A stretch of DNA of 64,000 nucleotides from Bacillus sp. UNC438CL73TsuS30 (GTDB lineage Bacteria; Bacillota; Bacilli; Bacillales; Cytobacillaceae), in the NCBI RefSeq assembly GCF_000482325.1, contig NZ_AXVA01000005.1:385653-449652 (forward strand). Direction: 5' to 3'. Positions 19,763 through 29,219 of the stretch are shown in pieces; the stretch's first letter is position 1; each line of letters begins with the position of its first letter. A program made the position numbers and the translations under genes. The notes below the pieces were generated by a model. It did no database searches. It was not told the origin of the DNA and saw nothing but the letters and a program-made list of their open reading frames with translations.

Positions 19763-21304
19763 TTGAATAAAGAGGAATTCATCTTTTGGCGCTTAGCTCA
19801 TTTCTTTATTACAGAACAAGGTTATCGCATTATTCAATTATTTGATAATCAAAAAGAGCTATGGCTCGAAAAATTAGAAAATAAGAACGCACCGATAGTA
19901 CGGTTATTCAATCAAGACCTTAATTGGAGCAATTCGATGCAAAGGGATATCGAGTTTACCGCTGTGAATGGGGAGAATATTCGTAAACAGCTTCGTCGCG
20001 GTGATCTGAATATAGCGAACATTTATATCAGTTCCTATCCACCAGTAGATGAATATGAATACCGTCTGGAAAAGCCTTATTTTTATCCGGAGGGAAATAA
20101 AACCGCAATTGTCTCTATTTTATTTGCAAATGAGAATTATGAAACAGGCTTTCAAACTCTTTCTCATCTACTAGAGAAGCAAGTATACTTCGATATTAAT
20201 GAATCGTATTCGGAAGAAACCGTCCAGGCTTTAAAAAAATCTACACTTGAGTCTGCTTTATATCAGGCAGAAGCGGAAAAAGCCGTATTTGAAAATGGCA
20301 GGCCCTTATTTACCTATTTATTCATGATTGTTCAAATCCTCGTCTTTTTTTGGCTGGAAATGCACGGAGGAAGTACTAACAATTCCACATTGATTAAATA
20401 TGGTGCTAAATTTAATCCTCTTATCTATGAGGGGCAGTGGTGGCGTTTTATTACACCAATCTTCCTCCATATTGGTTTTTTACATTTAGCCATGAATACA
20501 CTTGCATTATATTATTTAGGAGTTGCCGTTGAAAGATTATATGGGAACCTGCGATTCCTTTTTATTTACATGTTCGCCGGTATTGCTGGAGTTATTGCCA
20601 GTTTTATTTTTAGCTCAAATCTATCAGCAGGAGCCAGCGGCGCCATTTATGGATGTTTTGGGGCATTGCTTTATTTTGGAATGATACAGCCAAAGCTTTT
20701 TTTCAGAACAATAGGCCTCAATTTAATTGTCGTTCTGGGAATCAATCTTGTTTTTAGTTTTACAGCTTCGGGTATCGATAGTGCAGGTCACTTGGGCGGC
20801 TTAGCAGGAGGATTTCTTGCAGCCGGAGTGGTTTACCTTCCAAAGCAGAAAAAAATATTCCTCCAAGCAGTATTTTTCCTATTGGCTGCAGCTATTATTT
20901 GGGGGTCCTTATCTTATGGTTATAGTACCGGTGCTAGGACAAGAGATGAAAGCTCCAGTTTAGCCCTTGCCCAGGAATATATTAAGCAGGATAAATATGA
21001 TCAGGCTTATCAGGTATTAAGGGAAACAGAAAAAAAATTAAAGAGTCCTTCGGCAAATGTTTATTTTCTTCTATCCTACACGGAAATTAAAAAGGGAATG
21101 CTTTCGGAGGCAAAAATTCATTTAGACAAAGCGACTCAATTGTACCCAGATTTTGAAGAAGCCTATTATAATCTTGCGCTGATTAATATCGAGGAAGGGG
21201 ACTATAAGGAAGCGAAGGTAAATGCGGAAAAGGCTGTTAAGATAAATCCAGACCGCAAGGATTACTCGGATTTAGTTCGAAAAATTAACCAACATCTTCC
21301 ATAA
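19763..21304 (+). CDS. gluP: Rhomboid intramembrane serine protease GluP (YqgP)
   Basis: 513 residues from the TTG at 19763 (GGGAGGAG upstream; the GTG at 19751 overlaps the RBS). Cytosolic N-terminal domain to about residue 175. Rhomboid core with HxxxN (HLAMNTLALYYLG), catalytic S292 in GASGAIYG and catalytic H343 in SAGHLGGLAGG. After the last membrane helix come TPR-like repeats (about 395-510; YKEAKVNAEKAVKINPD). This matches B. subtilis YqgP/GluP, a membrane protease linked to quality control and Mg/Mn homeostasis. Confidence 0.93.
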   Translation: MNKEEFIFWRLAHFFITEQGYRIIQLFDNQKELWLEKLENKNAPIVRLFNQDLNWSNSMQRDIEFTAVNGENIRKQLRRGDLNIANIYISSYPPVDEYEYRLEKPYFYPEGNKTAIVSILFANENYETGFQTLSHLLEKQVYFDINESYSEETVQALKKSTLESALYQAEAEKAVFENGRPLFTYLFMIVQILVFFWLEMHGGSTNNSTLIKYGAKFNPLIYEGQWWRFITPIFLHIGFLHLAMNTLALYYLGVAVERLYGNLRFLFIYMFAGIAGVIASFIFSSNLSAGASGAIYGCFGALLYFGMIQPKLFFRTIGLNLIVVLGINLVFSFTASGIDSAGHLGGLAGGFLAAGVVYLPKQKKIFLQAVFFLLAAAIIWGSLSYGYSTGARTRDESSSLALAQEYIKQDKYDQAYQVLRETEKKLKSPSANVYFLLSYTEIKKGMLSEAKIHLDKATQLYPDFEEAYYNLALINIEEGDYKEAKVNAEKAVKINPDRKDYSDLVRKINQHLP

Positions 21305-21439
21305 TCTAGTGTCCGGAATGATTCAGATTTTACAGTTGCTGTTACAAAAATATTTCCTTGAGGCGGGAATTGGCATAAGGTATACTTTTTTTGTACGATT
21401 CATTGTATTTTCAATTTATAGAATTTTAAGGGGCAGGAA

Positions 21440-21646
21440 ATGAAAACAGTTTACGAGATTCAGCAATTTTTAAAACAATTTGGAACGATTATTTATATTG
21501 GTGATCGAGTGGCCGATTTGGAACTGATGGAAACGGAATTAAAAGAACTTTATCAATCTCAATTAATTGAACCGAAAGAATACCAAACAGCATTATTGAT
21601 CCTAAGACAAGAGATTCAATTTCAAAAAGAAAAAAGTCGAAGATAG
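21440..21646 (+). CDS. yqgQ: YqgQ family small protein (DUF910)
   Basis: 68 residues, helical, charged (IYIGDRVADLELMETELKEL). It precedes glucokinase as in B. subtilis. Reported to resemble single-strand nucleic-acid binding helical bundles, but no role is established. Confidence 0.87.
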   Translation: MKTVYEIQQFLKQFGTIIYIGDRVADLELMETELKELYQSQLIEPKEYQTALLILRQEIQFQKEKSRR

Positions 21647-21655
21647 GTGAATACA

Positions 21656-22630
21656 TTGCATGATAAATGGATTGTAGGCGTGGACCTTGGCGGTACAACG
21701 ACAAAATTAGCATTTTTGACTACTAGCGGAGAAATCCTGCAAAAGTGGGAAATACCAACTGATAATTCAGATGAAGGCCGAAATATTACCGGTAATATTG
21801 CAAAGGCGATTAATGAAAAATTGGCAAATCTCGGTGAAAATAAAAATAGATTAATCGGAATTGGGATGGGTGCTCCGGGTCCGGTTGACTATGAAAATGG
21901 AGTAATCTTGAATGTTGTCAATTTAGGATGGAAAGAGAACTATCCCCTTAAGAAACAACTGGAAGTAACGACCGCTCTTCCTGCTGCAATTGAAAATGAT
22001 GCGAATTGTGCAGCGCTTGGTGAAATGTGGAAAGGTGCAGGAGGTGGAGCAAAAGATTTGGTTTGCGTCACGCTTGGTACTGGTGTTGGCGGTGGAGTCA
22101 TTATCGGCGGAAAAATTGTCCAAGGTTCTAATGGTGCTGCTGGGGAAATCGGACATATTACGGCTGTTCCAAATGGCGGTGCACCTTGTAATTGCGGGAA
22201 AACCGGTTGTCTTGAAACGGTTGCTTCAGCAACGGGAATTGTCCGGTTAGCAACGAAAGAAATTTTAAAAAGCGATACAAAAGGTGAATTAGCTGAGAAA
22301 CAGGCTGCAAACGGTAAAATAACGGCAAAAGATGTTTTTGACGCTGCAAGAAATGGAGACCAGTTGGCAGTAAAAGTCTTAGACGAGGTAACATTTCATT
22401 TAGGTCTGGTTTTAGCAAATATTGGAAATACTCTGAATCCGCAAAAAATAGTGATAGGCGGCGGTGTTTCAAAAGCTGGTGATATTCTATTAAACTCTGT
22501 GAAACAACAATTTAATCGATTTGCATTCTCTTCTGTAAAGGAATCAACAGAGCTCGCATTAGCAACATTAGGAAATGATGCAGGTGTCATTGGTGCAGCA
22601 TGGTTGATTAAAAATAAATTAAATGTATAA
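21656..22630 (+). CDS. glcK: Glucokinase (ROK family)
   Basis: 324 residues from the TTG at 21656, spaced well from AGGTGA; the GTG at 21647 is too close to that RBS. Phosphorylates glucose with ATP. N-terminal phosphate loop VDLGGTTTKLAF, catalytic region IENDANCAALGEMW, second phosphate loop LGTGVGGGVIIGGKI, and the ROK zinc motif CNCGKTGCLE. Translationally linked to yqgQ (9-nt gap). Confidence 0.95.
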   Translation: MHDKWIVGVDLGGTTTKLAFLTTSGEILQKWEIPTDNSDEGRNITGNIAKAINEKLANLGENKNRLIGIGMGAPGPVDYENGVILNVVNLGWKENYPLKKQLEVTTALPAAIENDANCAALGEMWKGAGGGAKDLVCVTLGTGVGGGVIIGGKIVQGSNGAAGEIGHITAVPNGGAPCNCGKTGCLETVASATGIVRLATKEILKSDTKGELAEKQAANGKITAKDVFDAARNGDQLAVKVLDEVTFHLGLVLANIGNTLNPQKIVIGGGVSKAGDILLNSVKQQFNRFAFSSVKESTELALATLGNDAGVIGAAWLIKNKLNV

Positions 22631-22637
22631 ATCATCG

Positions 22638-22664
22638 GAAACCTGCCATCGCAGGTTTTTTGTT
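22638..22664 (+). terminator. Terminator after glcK
   Basis: AACCTGC-CATC-GCAGGTT then T6. Confidence 0.9.
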
Positions 22665-22723
22665 TTATAAAATTCATCTTTTTATTTTCTTTTCATATGA
22701 TTTTTATGATGGGAGGGGAAAAA

Positions 22724-23914
22724 ATGGAAGTCCTGTTTCGATCTAAAGACTCCTTATGGTATTATAGTAAGCTATTTATGGTACCGTTAAATTTGATTGA
22801 AGACTCAAATCGATTTATAAATCCTAAGAATATCGAAACCTCAGAAAAAATAATCATTCCGGGTTATGAAGCAGTCCCATACAGAATTAAAAACGGGGAC
22901 ACGTTAGCCGGAATTGCTGCTTCAAAGAATTTTCCACCAGATGCCTTACTTTTACTTAATCAAACACAAAAACCTGACCACTTGCTCCCAAATGAAACCA
23001 TCCTACTACCTGAAAGAGTCACAATGCCTTTTTTAACTACTACAAAGCCATGTTGTTCTGCAATCCTTTACGAAGCAATCTCTTCACTTGAAAGGGTTTA
23101 CCCTTTTATCAACGTGTCTATTATAGGGAAAAGTGTCTTAGGAAACCCAATCCATGAAATTAGAATTGGGAAAGGAACAAAAAAAGTTCATATGAATGCA
23201 TCCTTTCATGCAAATGAATGGATCACCACCTTGATTTTGATGGATTTGTTAAATCATTATTTACTCTCGATGACAAATGGAATGGCCTTTAGGGAAGTTT
23301 CTTCTTTGCAATTGTACCAAAGAGTAGAGCTTTCTATTGTACCCATGGTTAATCCGGATGGGGTTGACCTTGTTATAAATGGGCCACCTGAATCGGTTCG
23401 CAAGAAAGTGATGAAAATTAATAATGACAGCGATGATTTTGTCCACTGGAAAGCGAATATTCGCGGGGTGGATTTGAATAATCAATATCCGGCAAAATGG
23501 GAGATTGAAAAGGAGCGGAAACTGCCGAAGCTGCCGGCTTCAAGAGATTTTCCCGGGAATGCTCCGTTAACTGAACCTGAAGCGATTGCCATGGCTAAAT
23601 TAGCGAAGAGCACTTCATTTGACTGTGTTGTCGCTTATCATACCCAGGGAGAAGAATTTTATTGGGGATATGAGGGTTTGGAACCACCTGAAGCTGCGAA
23701 GATTGCAAAAGAAATGGAACGATTAAGCGGGTATAAAGCCATTCAGTATGTTGACAGTCATGCAGGGTATAAGGATTGGTATATTCAAGAATTTAAACGC
23801 CCTGGCTTTACCATTGAGTTGGGAAGGGGGATAAATCCACTTCCTCTTTCAAAATATGAAGAAATTTACTCGCGGGCTGAGGCAATTTTTTTAGCTGCGC
23901 TGCTTCATTCATAA
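22724..23914 (+). CDS. yqgT: LysM-containing M14 peptidase, YqgT-like (gamma-D-glutamyl-diamino acid endopeptidase)
   Basis: 396 residues from the ATG at 22724 (GGGAGGGG upstream). N-terminal region with a LysM module (about 50-100; YRIKNGDTLAGIAASK), then a zinc carboxypeptidase A fold. Zinc ligands H162 and E165 (FHANEW) and H306 (VVAYHTQGEE), general base E365 (FTIELGRG). Probably cleaves L-Ala-gamma-D-Glu-diaminopimelate peptides. No signal peptide is evident, so it may act on internalised muropeptides or in the spore/mother cell. Confidence 0.88.
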   Translation: MEVLFRSKDSLWYYSKLFMVPLNLIEDSNRFINPKNIETSEKIIIPGYEAVPYRIKNGDTLAGIAASKNFPPDALLLLNQTQKPDHLLPNETILLPERVTMPFLTTTKPCCSAILYEAISSLERVYPFINVSIIGKSVLGNPIHEIRIGKGTKKVHMNASFHANEWITTLILMDLLNHYLLSMTNGMAFREVSSLQLYQRVELSIVPMVNPDGVDLVINGPPESVRKKVMKINNDSDDFVHWKANIRGVDLNNQYPAKWEIEKERKLPKLPASRDFPGNAPLTEPEAIAMAKLAKSTSFDCVVAYHTQGEEFYWGYEGLEPPEAAKIAKEMERLSGYKAIQYVDSHAGYKDWYIQEFKRPGFTIELGRGINPLPLSKYEEIYSRAEAIFLAALLHS

Positions 23915-23985
23915 ATAAAAAAACATGCCTTGTAATATTAAAAAATTCTCATTAAAATAATTGGTAATGGTTCTTTTATTTACTT

Positions 23986-24016
23986 TGGAAAGCCGTTAAT
24001 AACGGCTTTTTCATTT
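23986..24016 (+). terminator. Terminator after yqgT
   Basis: AAAGCCGTTA/TAACGGCTTT with short loop and T-run. Confidence 0.8.
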
Positions 24017-24091
24017 TTCTTGGTACTGAAACATTCTGTTAATATGAACGTCTTAAATTATATATAGAATTTTTAAACGGAGGGGTTTAGA

Positions 24092-25219
24092 TTGGTTCAA
24101 TTTGGAATACAAAAAGCGGTCCGATATATTTTACCAATCATTTTGTTTCTTTCCCTCCTCCTTGGAGCTTGTAATCTTCAAACGCAAAAAAGATCTAATC
24201 AAACTTCCCCCAAAAAAAATGTAACTACTTTCTCCATAAAGGATTGGAAGCTCCCGTTTACTGTCTCGAAGGGTGAGTTTTTTAAGATCGCAGGCTGGAT
24301 TTCCGAAAATCAAATCCTATACATTACGAATATAGGACAGTCCTCATATATTTATATTTATGATTTTTTAACGGGGAAAAGTAAGTTTGTTTTTAAAACA
24401 GATTCCCCAATTGTTAATGTTCAAATTAGTCCTTCTAAAAAATACTTCTTAGTGCAGTCTTCCCCTTCTACCTATGAAGGTTTGATTGAGATTATTAATC
24501 AAGAAGGGAAAGTATCTTGGAAACACCCCATGGCATCTTATGAATTAGAATTTGAATGGAATCCCTACGACGAATCAAAAATCCTTGTTTCAAACTTTAA
24601 TGAAGACTGGACCTTTAAACTTTTCTTAATTGAAATGAATCATTTAAAAATGAAAGAGATTTCAGAGTCCCAGCCTTTTCTTCAATGGGTAAATCGAGAC
24701 CAGATTGCCTTTTTAAAATGGGATGAAAAAAAATCAACACTATCTGCACCGCTAGTTTTTAAGGGCTTGGAGGGTGGAGAGGAAAGGCCAGTGTTTTCTG
24801 GTGTGTTTCATTTTACCGTGTTCCCTGATTTGCTTTTAACCATCGAAGCCAATAAGGTGGATAAAACAAACTCGACATATACATTTTTTGACAAAAAATT
24901 AAAGCATATTTTCTCATTTTCCATACCACAGCTAACTAACTATTCAGATTGGGTCGTGCCGAATTATGATTATATTGATAATAAAAAGGAATTTATTGCT
25001 TTTAGTCCATTAGAAAGTACCGAGGCTGACTCGTATACGGAGGGGTTTAATCTTGTTACCTATAATCTTAAGGAAGGAAATCAACAGTTAATCCTCTCTG
25101 GGTTGGACAATGCCCCGTTAAGTTGTTCACCATTGGGGAATGCCTGCTTATACGGGAACAGCTTTGAAAAGCTGATTGATTTAAAAACCAAAAAAATTGA
25201 CGATTTACTGAAAGAATGA
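24092..25219 (+). CDS. yqgU: YqgU-like lipoprotein, beta-propeller-like
   Basis: 375 residues from a TTG with GGAGGGG upstream. Signal peptide with lipobox LLGAC, acylated Cys27. The mature part has repeated strand patterns (ILYITNIGQSSYIYIYDFLT; VQISPSKKYFLVQSS), resembling a WD40/TolB-type propeller. Position after yqgT matches yqgU. Function unknown. Confidence 0.8.
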   Translation: MVQFGIQKAVRYILPIILFLSLLLGACNLQTQKRSNQTSPKKNVTTFSIKDWKLPFTVSKGEFFKIAGWISENQILYITNIGQSSYIYIYDFLTGKSKFVFKTDSPIVNVQISPSKKYFLVQSSPSTYEGLIEIINQEGKVSWKHPMASYELEFEWNPYDESKILVSNFNEDWTFKLFLIEMNHLKMKEISESQPFLQWVNRDQIAFLKWDEKKSTLSAPLVFKGLEGGEERPVFSGVFHFTVFPDLLLTIEANKVDKTNSTYTFFDKKLKHIFSFSIPQLTNYSDWVVPNYDYIDNKKEFIAFSPLESTEADSYTEGFNLVTYNLKEGNQQLILSGLDNAPLSCSPLGNACLYGNSFEKLIDLKTKKIDDLLKE

Positions 25220-25243
25220 CTGTAAAGAGCCATTCTTTTTTTC
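25208..25243 (+). terminator. Terminator after yqgU
   Basis: AAAGAATG/CATTCTTT stem overlapping the stop codon, followed by T-run. Confidence 0.7.
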
Positions 25244-25308
25244 TTACTTTGCCAGGTATGATAAAATCACACTGTACAAAAAATTAATGGACCAAGCAGG
25301 TGATCAGG

Positions 25309-25623
25309 ATGGCAATAGTTGATGTTACCGTCATTCCACTGGGGACGGAAACACCCAGTGTGAGTAAATATGTGGCTAGTGTACAAAAGGTATTAAAAAG
25401 ATATGAGGCAGAGGGGAAAATTCATTACCAGTTGACCCCCATGAATACGATTATTGAAGGGGATTTGCCCGTTTTATTTGAAGTGATTCAGGCGATGCAT
25501 GAAGCACCATTTGCAGAGGGGATTCAGCGGGTAGCAACAAATATCCGTGTGGATGACCGAAGAGATGTAAAAAGAAGCATGGAGTATAAGGTAGATAAAG
25601 TAAATAGCCTTTTGCAAGAATAA
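25309..25623 (+). CDS. yqgV: YqgV-like thiamine-binding/MTH1187-family protein
   Basis: 104 residues from the ATG at 25309 (AGGTGATC 7 nt upstream; the GTG at 25300 lies inside the RBS). Ferredoxin-like fold of the MTH1187/YkoF group: VDVTVIPLGTETPSVSKYVA, TPMNTIIEGDLPVLFEVIQ, RIRVDDRRD-like end. Several members bind thiamine or hydroxymethylpyrimidine; ligand here is inferred only. Confidence 0.87.
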   Translation: MAIVDVTVIPLGTETPSVSKYVASVQKVLKRYEAEGKIHYQLTPMNTIIEGDLPVLFEVIQAMHEAPFAEGIQRVATNIRVDDRRDVKRSMEYKVDKVNSLLQE

Positions 25624-25624
25624 T

Positions 25625-25656
25625 AAAAAAGACTGCCTAAAGGGCAGTCTTTTCTA
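25625..25656. terminator. Bidirectional terminator between yqgV and yqgW
   Basis: AAAAGACTGCC-TAAA-GGCAGTCTTTT serves both convergent genes. Confidence 0.88.
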
Positions 25657-25663
25657 TATTGTC

Positions 25664-25840
25664 TTAGTGTGTTCCAGTCGGAATTCCGTGGTGAATGATG
25701 GTCATGACAACAAACCAGCCAAAGACCAAGAATGAAGCGACTCCCCAAAATGCAGCTAATAAATTTTTATTTTTTAGTGCACGAAGTCCAGCAAAGAAAG
25801 CAAGGATGGTTACTAAAGCAAAGATAATAACTAAACCCAT
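25664..25840 (-). CDS. yqgW: YqgW-like DUF2759 membrane protein
   Basis: 58 residues from the ATG at 25840 (AAAGGGGGA 7 nt upstream). Two transmembrane helices separated by a basic loop GLRALKNKNLLAA. Composition and locus match the DUF2759 family (yqgW). Function unknown. Confidence 0.8.
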   Translation of the reverse strand: MGLVIIFALVTILAFFAGLRALKNKNLLAAFWGVASFLVFGWFVVMTIIHHGIPTGTH

Positions 25841-26088
25841 GAACAAATCCCCCTTTATTGGTTATTTACCAGGCAGTATGCCCAACATTTTAAAATAGTT
25901 ATGTAAGAATATTATATACATTCGTTTCCTATTTTATAGTTTTTTCATTCGTTTGTCGAGGGCAAAAAAGAGACAACTTTATGTTCGAGACTTTAAATTG
26001 CTTTTAAGAATATCGTTCCTTTCTTTATCTACAATTAAAGAATAGTGTAAAATGTTATTATTGCATTTATTAACTGGAGGTATACAAG

Positions 26089-26724
26089 ATGAAGTGGTCG
26101 CAAATCCCCTTAGGGGTTCTGCAAACAAACTGTTACATAGTTGAAAATCCTGATCAAACATGTCTAATTTTTGACCCAGGTAGTGAAGGGAAAAAGTTGA
26201 TTAATTGGTTGACCAAGCGTGAATTAAGGCCGGTGGCCATTTTCCTGACTCATGCTCATTTTGACCATATTGGGGCAGTGGATGAGGTAAGAGATTTTTT
26301 TAAGATTCCTGTTTATGTCCATGAGGAGGAAGAAGAGTGGCTAAGTGATCCAAAATTAAATGGTTCAAAATTTTTTATGATGAAGGAAAGCGTTAATGCC
26401 CGGCCAGCAGAGTTTGTTTTGAAAAAGGAAGAGGACATAAAAATAGCTGGTTTTGAATTTAAACTGTTTGAAACTCCGGGCCATTCACCGGGCAGTGTTT
26501 CTTATTATTTTGAACATGACGGATTTGTCGTTTCTGGAGATGCCTTATTTAAAGGAAGCATTGGCCGAACAGATCTACCAAAAGGAAATCAAGCACAGCT
26601 GTTAAAAAGTATTCACGATAAGTTGTTATTTTTGCCGGAGGAGACAGTGGTCTTACCGGGGCATGGTCCTGAAACCACTATTATCGAAGAGATGGATAGC
26701 AATCCTTTTTTAAATGGTTTTTGA
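26089..26724 (+). CDS. yqgX: YqgX-like metallo-beta-lactamase-fold hydrolase
   Basis: 211 residues. Metal motif THAHFDHIGAVDE, further ligands in FETPGHSPGSVSYYF, VVSGDALFKGSIGRTD and VVLPGHGPET. This is the glyoxalase II-like subgroup of the MBL fold. B. subtilis YqgX has been linked to bacillithiol-dependent glyoxalase/hydrolase activity. GGAGG precedes the ATG. Confidence 0.9.
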   Translation: MKWSQIPLGVLQTNCYIVENPDQTCLIFDPGSEGKKLINWLTKRELRPVAIFLTHAHFDHIGAVDEVRDFFKIPVYVHEEEEEWLSDPKLNGSKFFMMKESVNARPAEFVLKKEEDIKIAGFEFKLFETPGHSPGSVSYYFEHDGFVVSGDALFKGSIGRTDLPKGNQAQLLKSIHDKLLFLPEETVVLPGHGPETTIIEEMDSNPFLNGF

Positions 26725-26736
26725 TTACTCAAATAG

Positions 26737-26769
26737 AAAAGCCCTTCTCACGAGGAGAAGGGCTTTTCG
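26737..26769 (+). terminator. Terminator after yqgX
   Basis: AAAAGCCCTTCTC-ACGA-GGAGAAGGGCTTTT. Confidence 0.9.
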
Positions 26770-26877
26770 GGGGATGTTCTATTCATATAATGGGAGGGGA
26801 TATAGTTAAGCTACTGATTTAACAATAATATATAGTAAACACTATGTCAATAGTGGAAAAACAAAAAGGAGCAAAAG

Positions 26878-27963
26878 ATGATTACATATTTAAAAAAAAT
26901 CATTTCGGAATCACCCAATCATTATATTTCGTATGCAGATTTCATCAGTGCAGCCCTTTATCATCCCGATTTTGGCTACTATATGAAAGAAAAAGTGAAA
27001 ATCGGGCGCAATGGTGATTTTATCACAACCAGCAATATTTCAGATATTTATGGCCGGCTTTTTGCAAAATGGTTTTCAAAAATATATAAGCAATACAAAT
27101 TACCAGTTGTATTTTGTGAAATTGGGGCAGGGAACGGCCGCTTTGCTAACGCTTTTTTAACGGAATGGTTTGAATCAGTTCAAGTTCCGATTGAATATAT
27201 GATTGTCGAAAGCAGTCCTTATCATAGGAAATTACAAAAAGAGCTTCTCGGTTCTGCCTTCTCTGTTACACAGTTAGAAACGCTCGATGAAATCAGAGGC
27301 TTCAAAGGAATAATTTTTTCAAATGAGCTTTTCGATGCACTTCCTGTCCATGTAATAGAGAAGGAGAATGGCAGGATTTTCGAAGTGATGATTGGAATTG
27401 AAAATAATAAATTGTTTGAGAAAAGGGTTCCGTTATCGAATCAGGAAATTGTTCAATATTTATCAGAGAATAAATTGGAGTTACAGGAGAAACAACGGTT
27501 TGAAGTTCCTCTGGCTATGGAAAAAATGATTGGGGATATTTCGAAATTTATTACGGAGGGTCTTGTTGTTAGTGCTGACTATGGTTATACCAATCAGGAA
27601 TGGATGCAGCCTGCGAGGTCGAGGGGGAGTTTACGGGGATACTATCAGCATCAAATGCTCGATAATATTTTACAGCATCCCGGGGAAATCGATATTACAA
27701 CACATATTCAATTTGATCAGCTTATTCAACAGGGAGAAAATGCTGGCCTAAATTTTGTTACAATGCTTAGGCAGGATGAATTTTTACTAAAAGCAGGAAT
27801 TCTTGAGGAATTACAAAGTCATTTTGATCCTAACCCGTTTTCTGAACAAAGCAAGCAGAACCGGGCAATACGAAGTTTAATTATGCCTTCGGGAATAAGC
27901 TCCTATTTCCATATCATTATTCAACAAAAAGGTTTGAACGTTGATTTTACGAACATATTTTAA
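26878..27963 (+). CDS. MidA/NDUFAF7-family SAM-dependent methyltransferase (DUF185)
   Basis: 361 residues. SAM-binding motif EIGAGNGRFANAFLTEW, followed by IIFSNELFDALPVHV, and the late motif VVSADYGY ... RGSLRGYYQHQM with GEIDITTHIQF, all hallmarks of DUF185. The mitochondrial relative methylates an arginine of complex I, but the bacterial substrate is unknown. Monocistronic. Confidence 0.88.
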   Translation: MITYLKKIISESPNHYISYADFISAALYHPDFGYYMKEKVKIGRNGDFITTSNISDIYGRLFAKWFSKIYKQYKLPVVFCEIGAGNGRFANAFLTEWFESVQVPIEYMIVESSPYHRKLQKELLGSAFSVTQLETLDEIRGFKGIIFSNELFDALPVHVIEKENGRIFEVMIGIENNKLFEKRVPLSNQEIVQYLSENKLELQEKQRFEVPLAMEKMIGDISKFITEGLVVSADYGYTNQEWMQPARSRGSLRGYYQHQMLDNILQHPGEIDITTHIQFDQLIQQGENAGLNFVTMLRQDEFLLKAGILEELQSHFDPNPFSEQSKQNRAIRSLIMPSGISSYFHIIIQQKGLNVDFTNIF

Positions 27964-27966
27964 AGT

Positions 27967-28155
27967 AGGCTTTGTTGAAAAACAATGTTGATTTATAAAC
28001 AAAGTTGATTGGAGCGGAAGGTGCGAGACTCCTGCGGGAGCAGCGGGACAGGTGAGACCCCACAGGCGCTAAAGCGCGCCGAGGAGGCTCACCGCCCGCC
28101 CCGCGGAAAGCGAGCATCCTGGAGCGGAAATCAACATCCAAGTTTAACACAGCCT
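27967..28155. repeat. GC-rich MITE-like dispersed repeat with terminal inverted repeats
   Basis: A 189-bp element, markedly GC-rich in AT-rich surroundings. The ends are imperfect inverted repeats: left AGGCTTTGTTGAAA...ATGTTGATTT, right (complement) AGGCTGTGTTAAA...ATGTTGATTT. Inside are hairpins (GGCGC-TAAA-GCGCGCC; GGTGAG/CTCACC) and a GGAGCGGAA direct repeat at 28011 and 28121. From memory, similar sequences are scattered through many Bacillus genomes. The open frames across it are not protein-like. Confidence 0.75.
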
Positions 28156-28160
28156 AAAGA

Positions 28161-28195
28161 AAAAAACACTGGAGGCATTTCCAGTGTTTTTATTT
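28161..28195. terminator. Bidirectional terminator after the repeat / after yqgY
   Basis: AAAAACACTGGA-GGCAT-TTCCAGTGTTTTT. Confidence 0.88.
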
Positions 28196-28196
28196 C

Positions 28197-28439
28197 TTAT
28201 TCTGCTGCACCTAGAGGCATCATGAAAGTTGTCCAATAAGTGAAACCTGCAAAGAAAATGGTTAAATATGCTCCGAAAACGTACATGTACATACGTTCGG
28301 ATAGTTTTAGATAGCTGAGCAGAACGAAGAATCCTGTTTGGGCTAAAAATAACATTGCCGTTTTATCCAAATCTCCTAGATAAAACATAACGGTAAAAAT
28401 ACCCGTCCAGAAACCCAATACTCTGAACATGCGATCCAT
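28197..28439 (-). CDS. yqgY: YqgY-like DUF2626 membrane protein
   Basis: 80 residues with two or three hydrophobic helices. MDRMFRVLGFWTGIFTVMF and YMYVFGAYLTIFFAGFTYW are typical of the DUF2626 family. GGAGGG lies 6 nt before the ATG. Function unknown; position upstream of the com locus matches yqgY. Confidence 0.85.
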   Translation of the reverse strand: MDRMFRVLGFWTGIFTVMFYLGDLDKTAMLFLAQTGFFVLLSYLKLSERMYMYVFGAYLTIFFAGFTYWTTFMMPLGAAE

Positions 28440-28523
28440 ATGTATCCCTCCTTTTACCCTACGAATACCATCATTACAATATTATAAGGTAAAAGTTAGG
28501 GTAATGTAAATAATGGTTTCGTA

Positions 28524-29219
28524 TTAGTTTGTGACGAATGCTTGGTAGGAACATGTTTCACAGCCATTAAACATATTCTCTTTTTCAATCAACTCCACTG
28601 TAGAGAATAAGACCTCAAACATCCCCTTAAGAAATTCACGATGCATACTGCAAACGGTTTCGTGTTCCTCTGCCACTTCTTTAAATGGGCAATTATAAAT
28701 CTGAAAATAGATTTTGGTTTGATCCCCGTTTACATCAAATTCCGGATAAAAGCCTGCAAGTGTTGATGCACTCTTTAATATATTTAGCTTTTCGTTAAAA
28801 TCTAATTCATCACCGAATGATCTTTTTGCCATTTCTTGTTCTATAATTTCAGTTCCAAAACGTTTTCCTGTTATATATAATGCTTTTTTTCCTTCCTCAC
28901 CAAGTGTTAGCATGGTCTGAATCGCCACTTTAGATAACAGCATATAATCGCGGAATGGAAAATGCAGTTGAATCACATCATCTGATAAGCGGTACAACCG
29001 GCTAGGACGGCCGCCCTTACCTGTTTTCTTTGTTTCAGAAATTAACATGTTTACATCTTCGAGCTTGGAGAGATGCAATCTTGCCACATTGGGATGGATA
29101 TCAAAATTTTCAGCGACCTCTTGGACAGTTACCTCTTGGTGCCTTTTTGTAATGTATTGATAAATATAATAACGCGTTGGATCTGATAAAACATTTGTTA
29201 TTTTTAACGTTTGTTCCAT
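28524..29219 (-). CDS. ArsR/SufR-like winged-helix regulator with C-terminal cysteine cluster
   Basis: 231 residues. N-terminal winged helix (about 5-80; LSDPTRYYIYQYI, NVARLHLSKLEDVNML, GGRPSRLYRL). The C-terminal domain has four cysteines at 177, 190, 220 and 223, i.e. C-x12-C-x29-C-x2-C. The C-x12-C start and GGRPSRLY wing recall SufR Fe-S repressors, so cluster or metal sensing is plausible but inferred. The gene is divergent from comGA and shares a 266-bp intergenic region with it. Confidence 0.75.
   Translation of the reverse strand: MEQTLKITNVLSDPTRYYIYQYITKRHQEVTVQEVAENFDIHPNVARLHLSKLEDVNMLISETKKTGKGGRPSRLYRLSDDVIQLHFPFRDYMLLSKVAIQTMLTLGEEGKKALYITGKRFGTEIIEQEMAKRSFGDELDFNEKLNILKSASTLAGFYPEFDVNGDQTKIYFQIYNCPFKEVAEEHETVCSMHREFLKGMFEVLFSTVELIEKENMFNGCETCSYQAFVTN

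Noticed and set aside
28009..28239. Open frame through the GC-rich repeat
   Set aside because: The sequence is a palindromic repeat with both strands open by composition; no RBS and no protein-like character.
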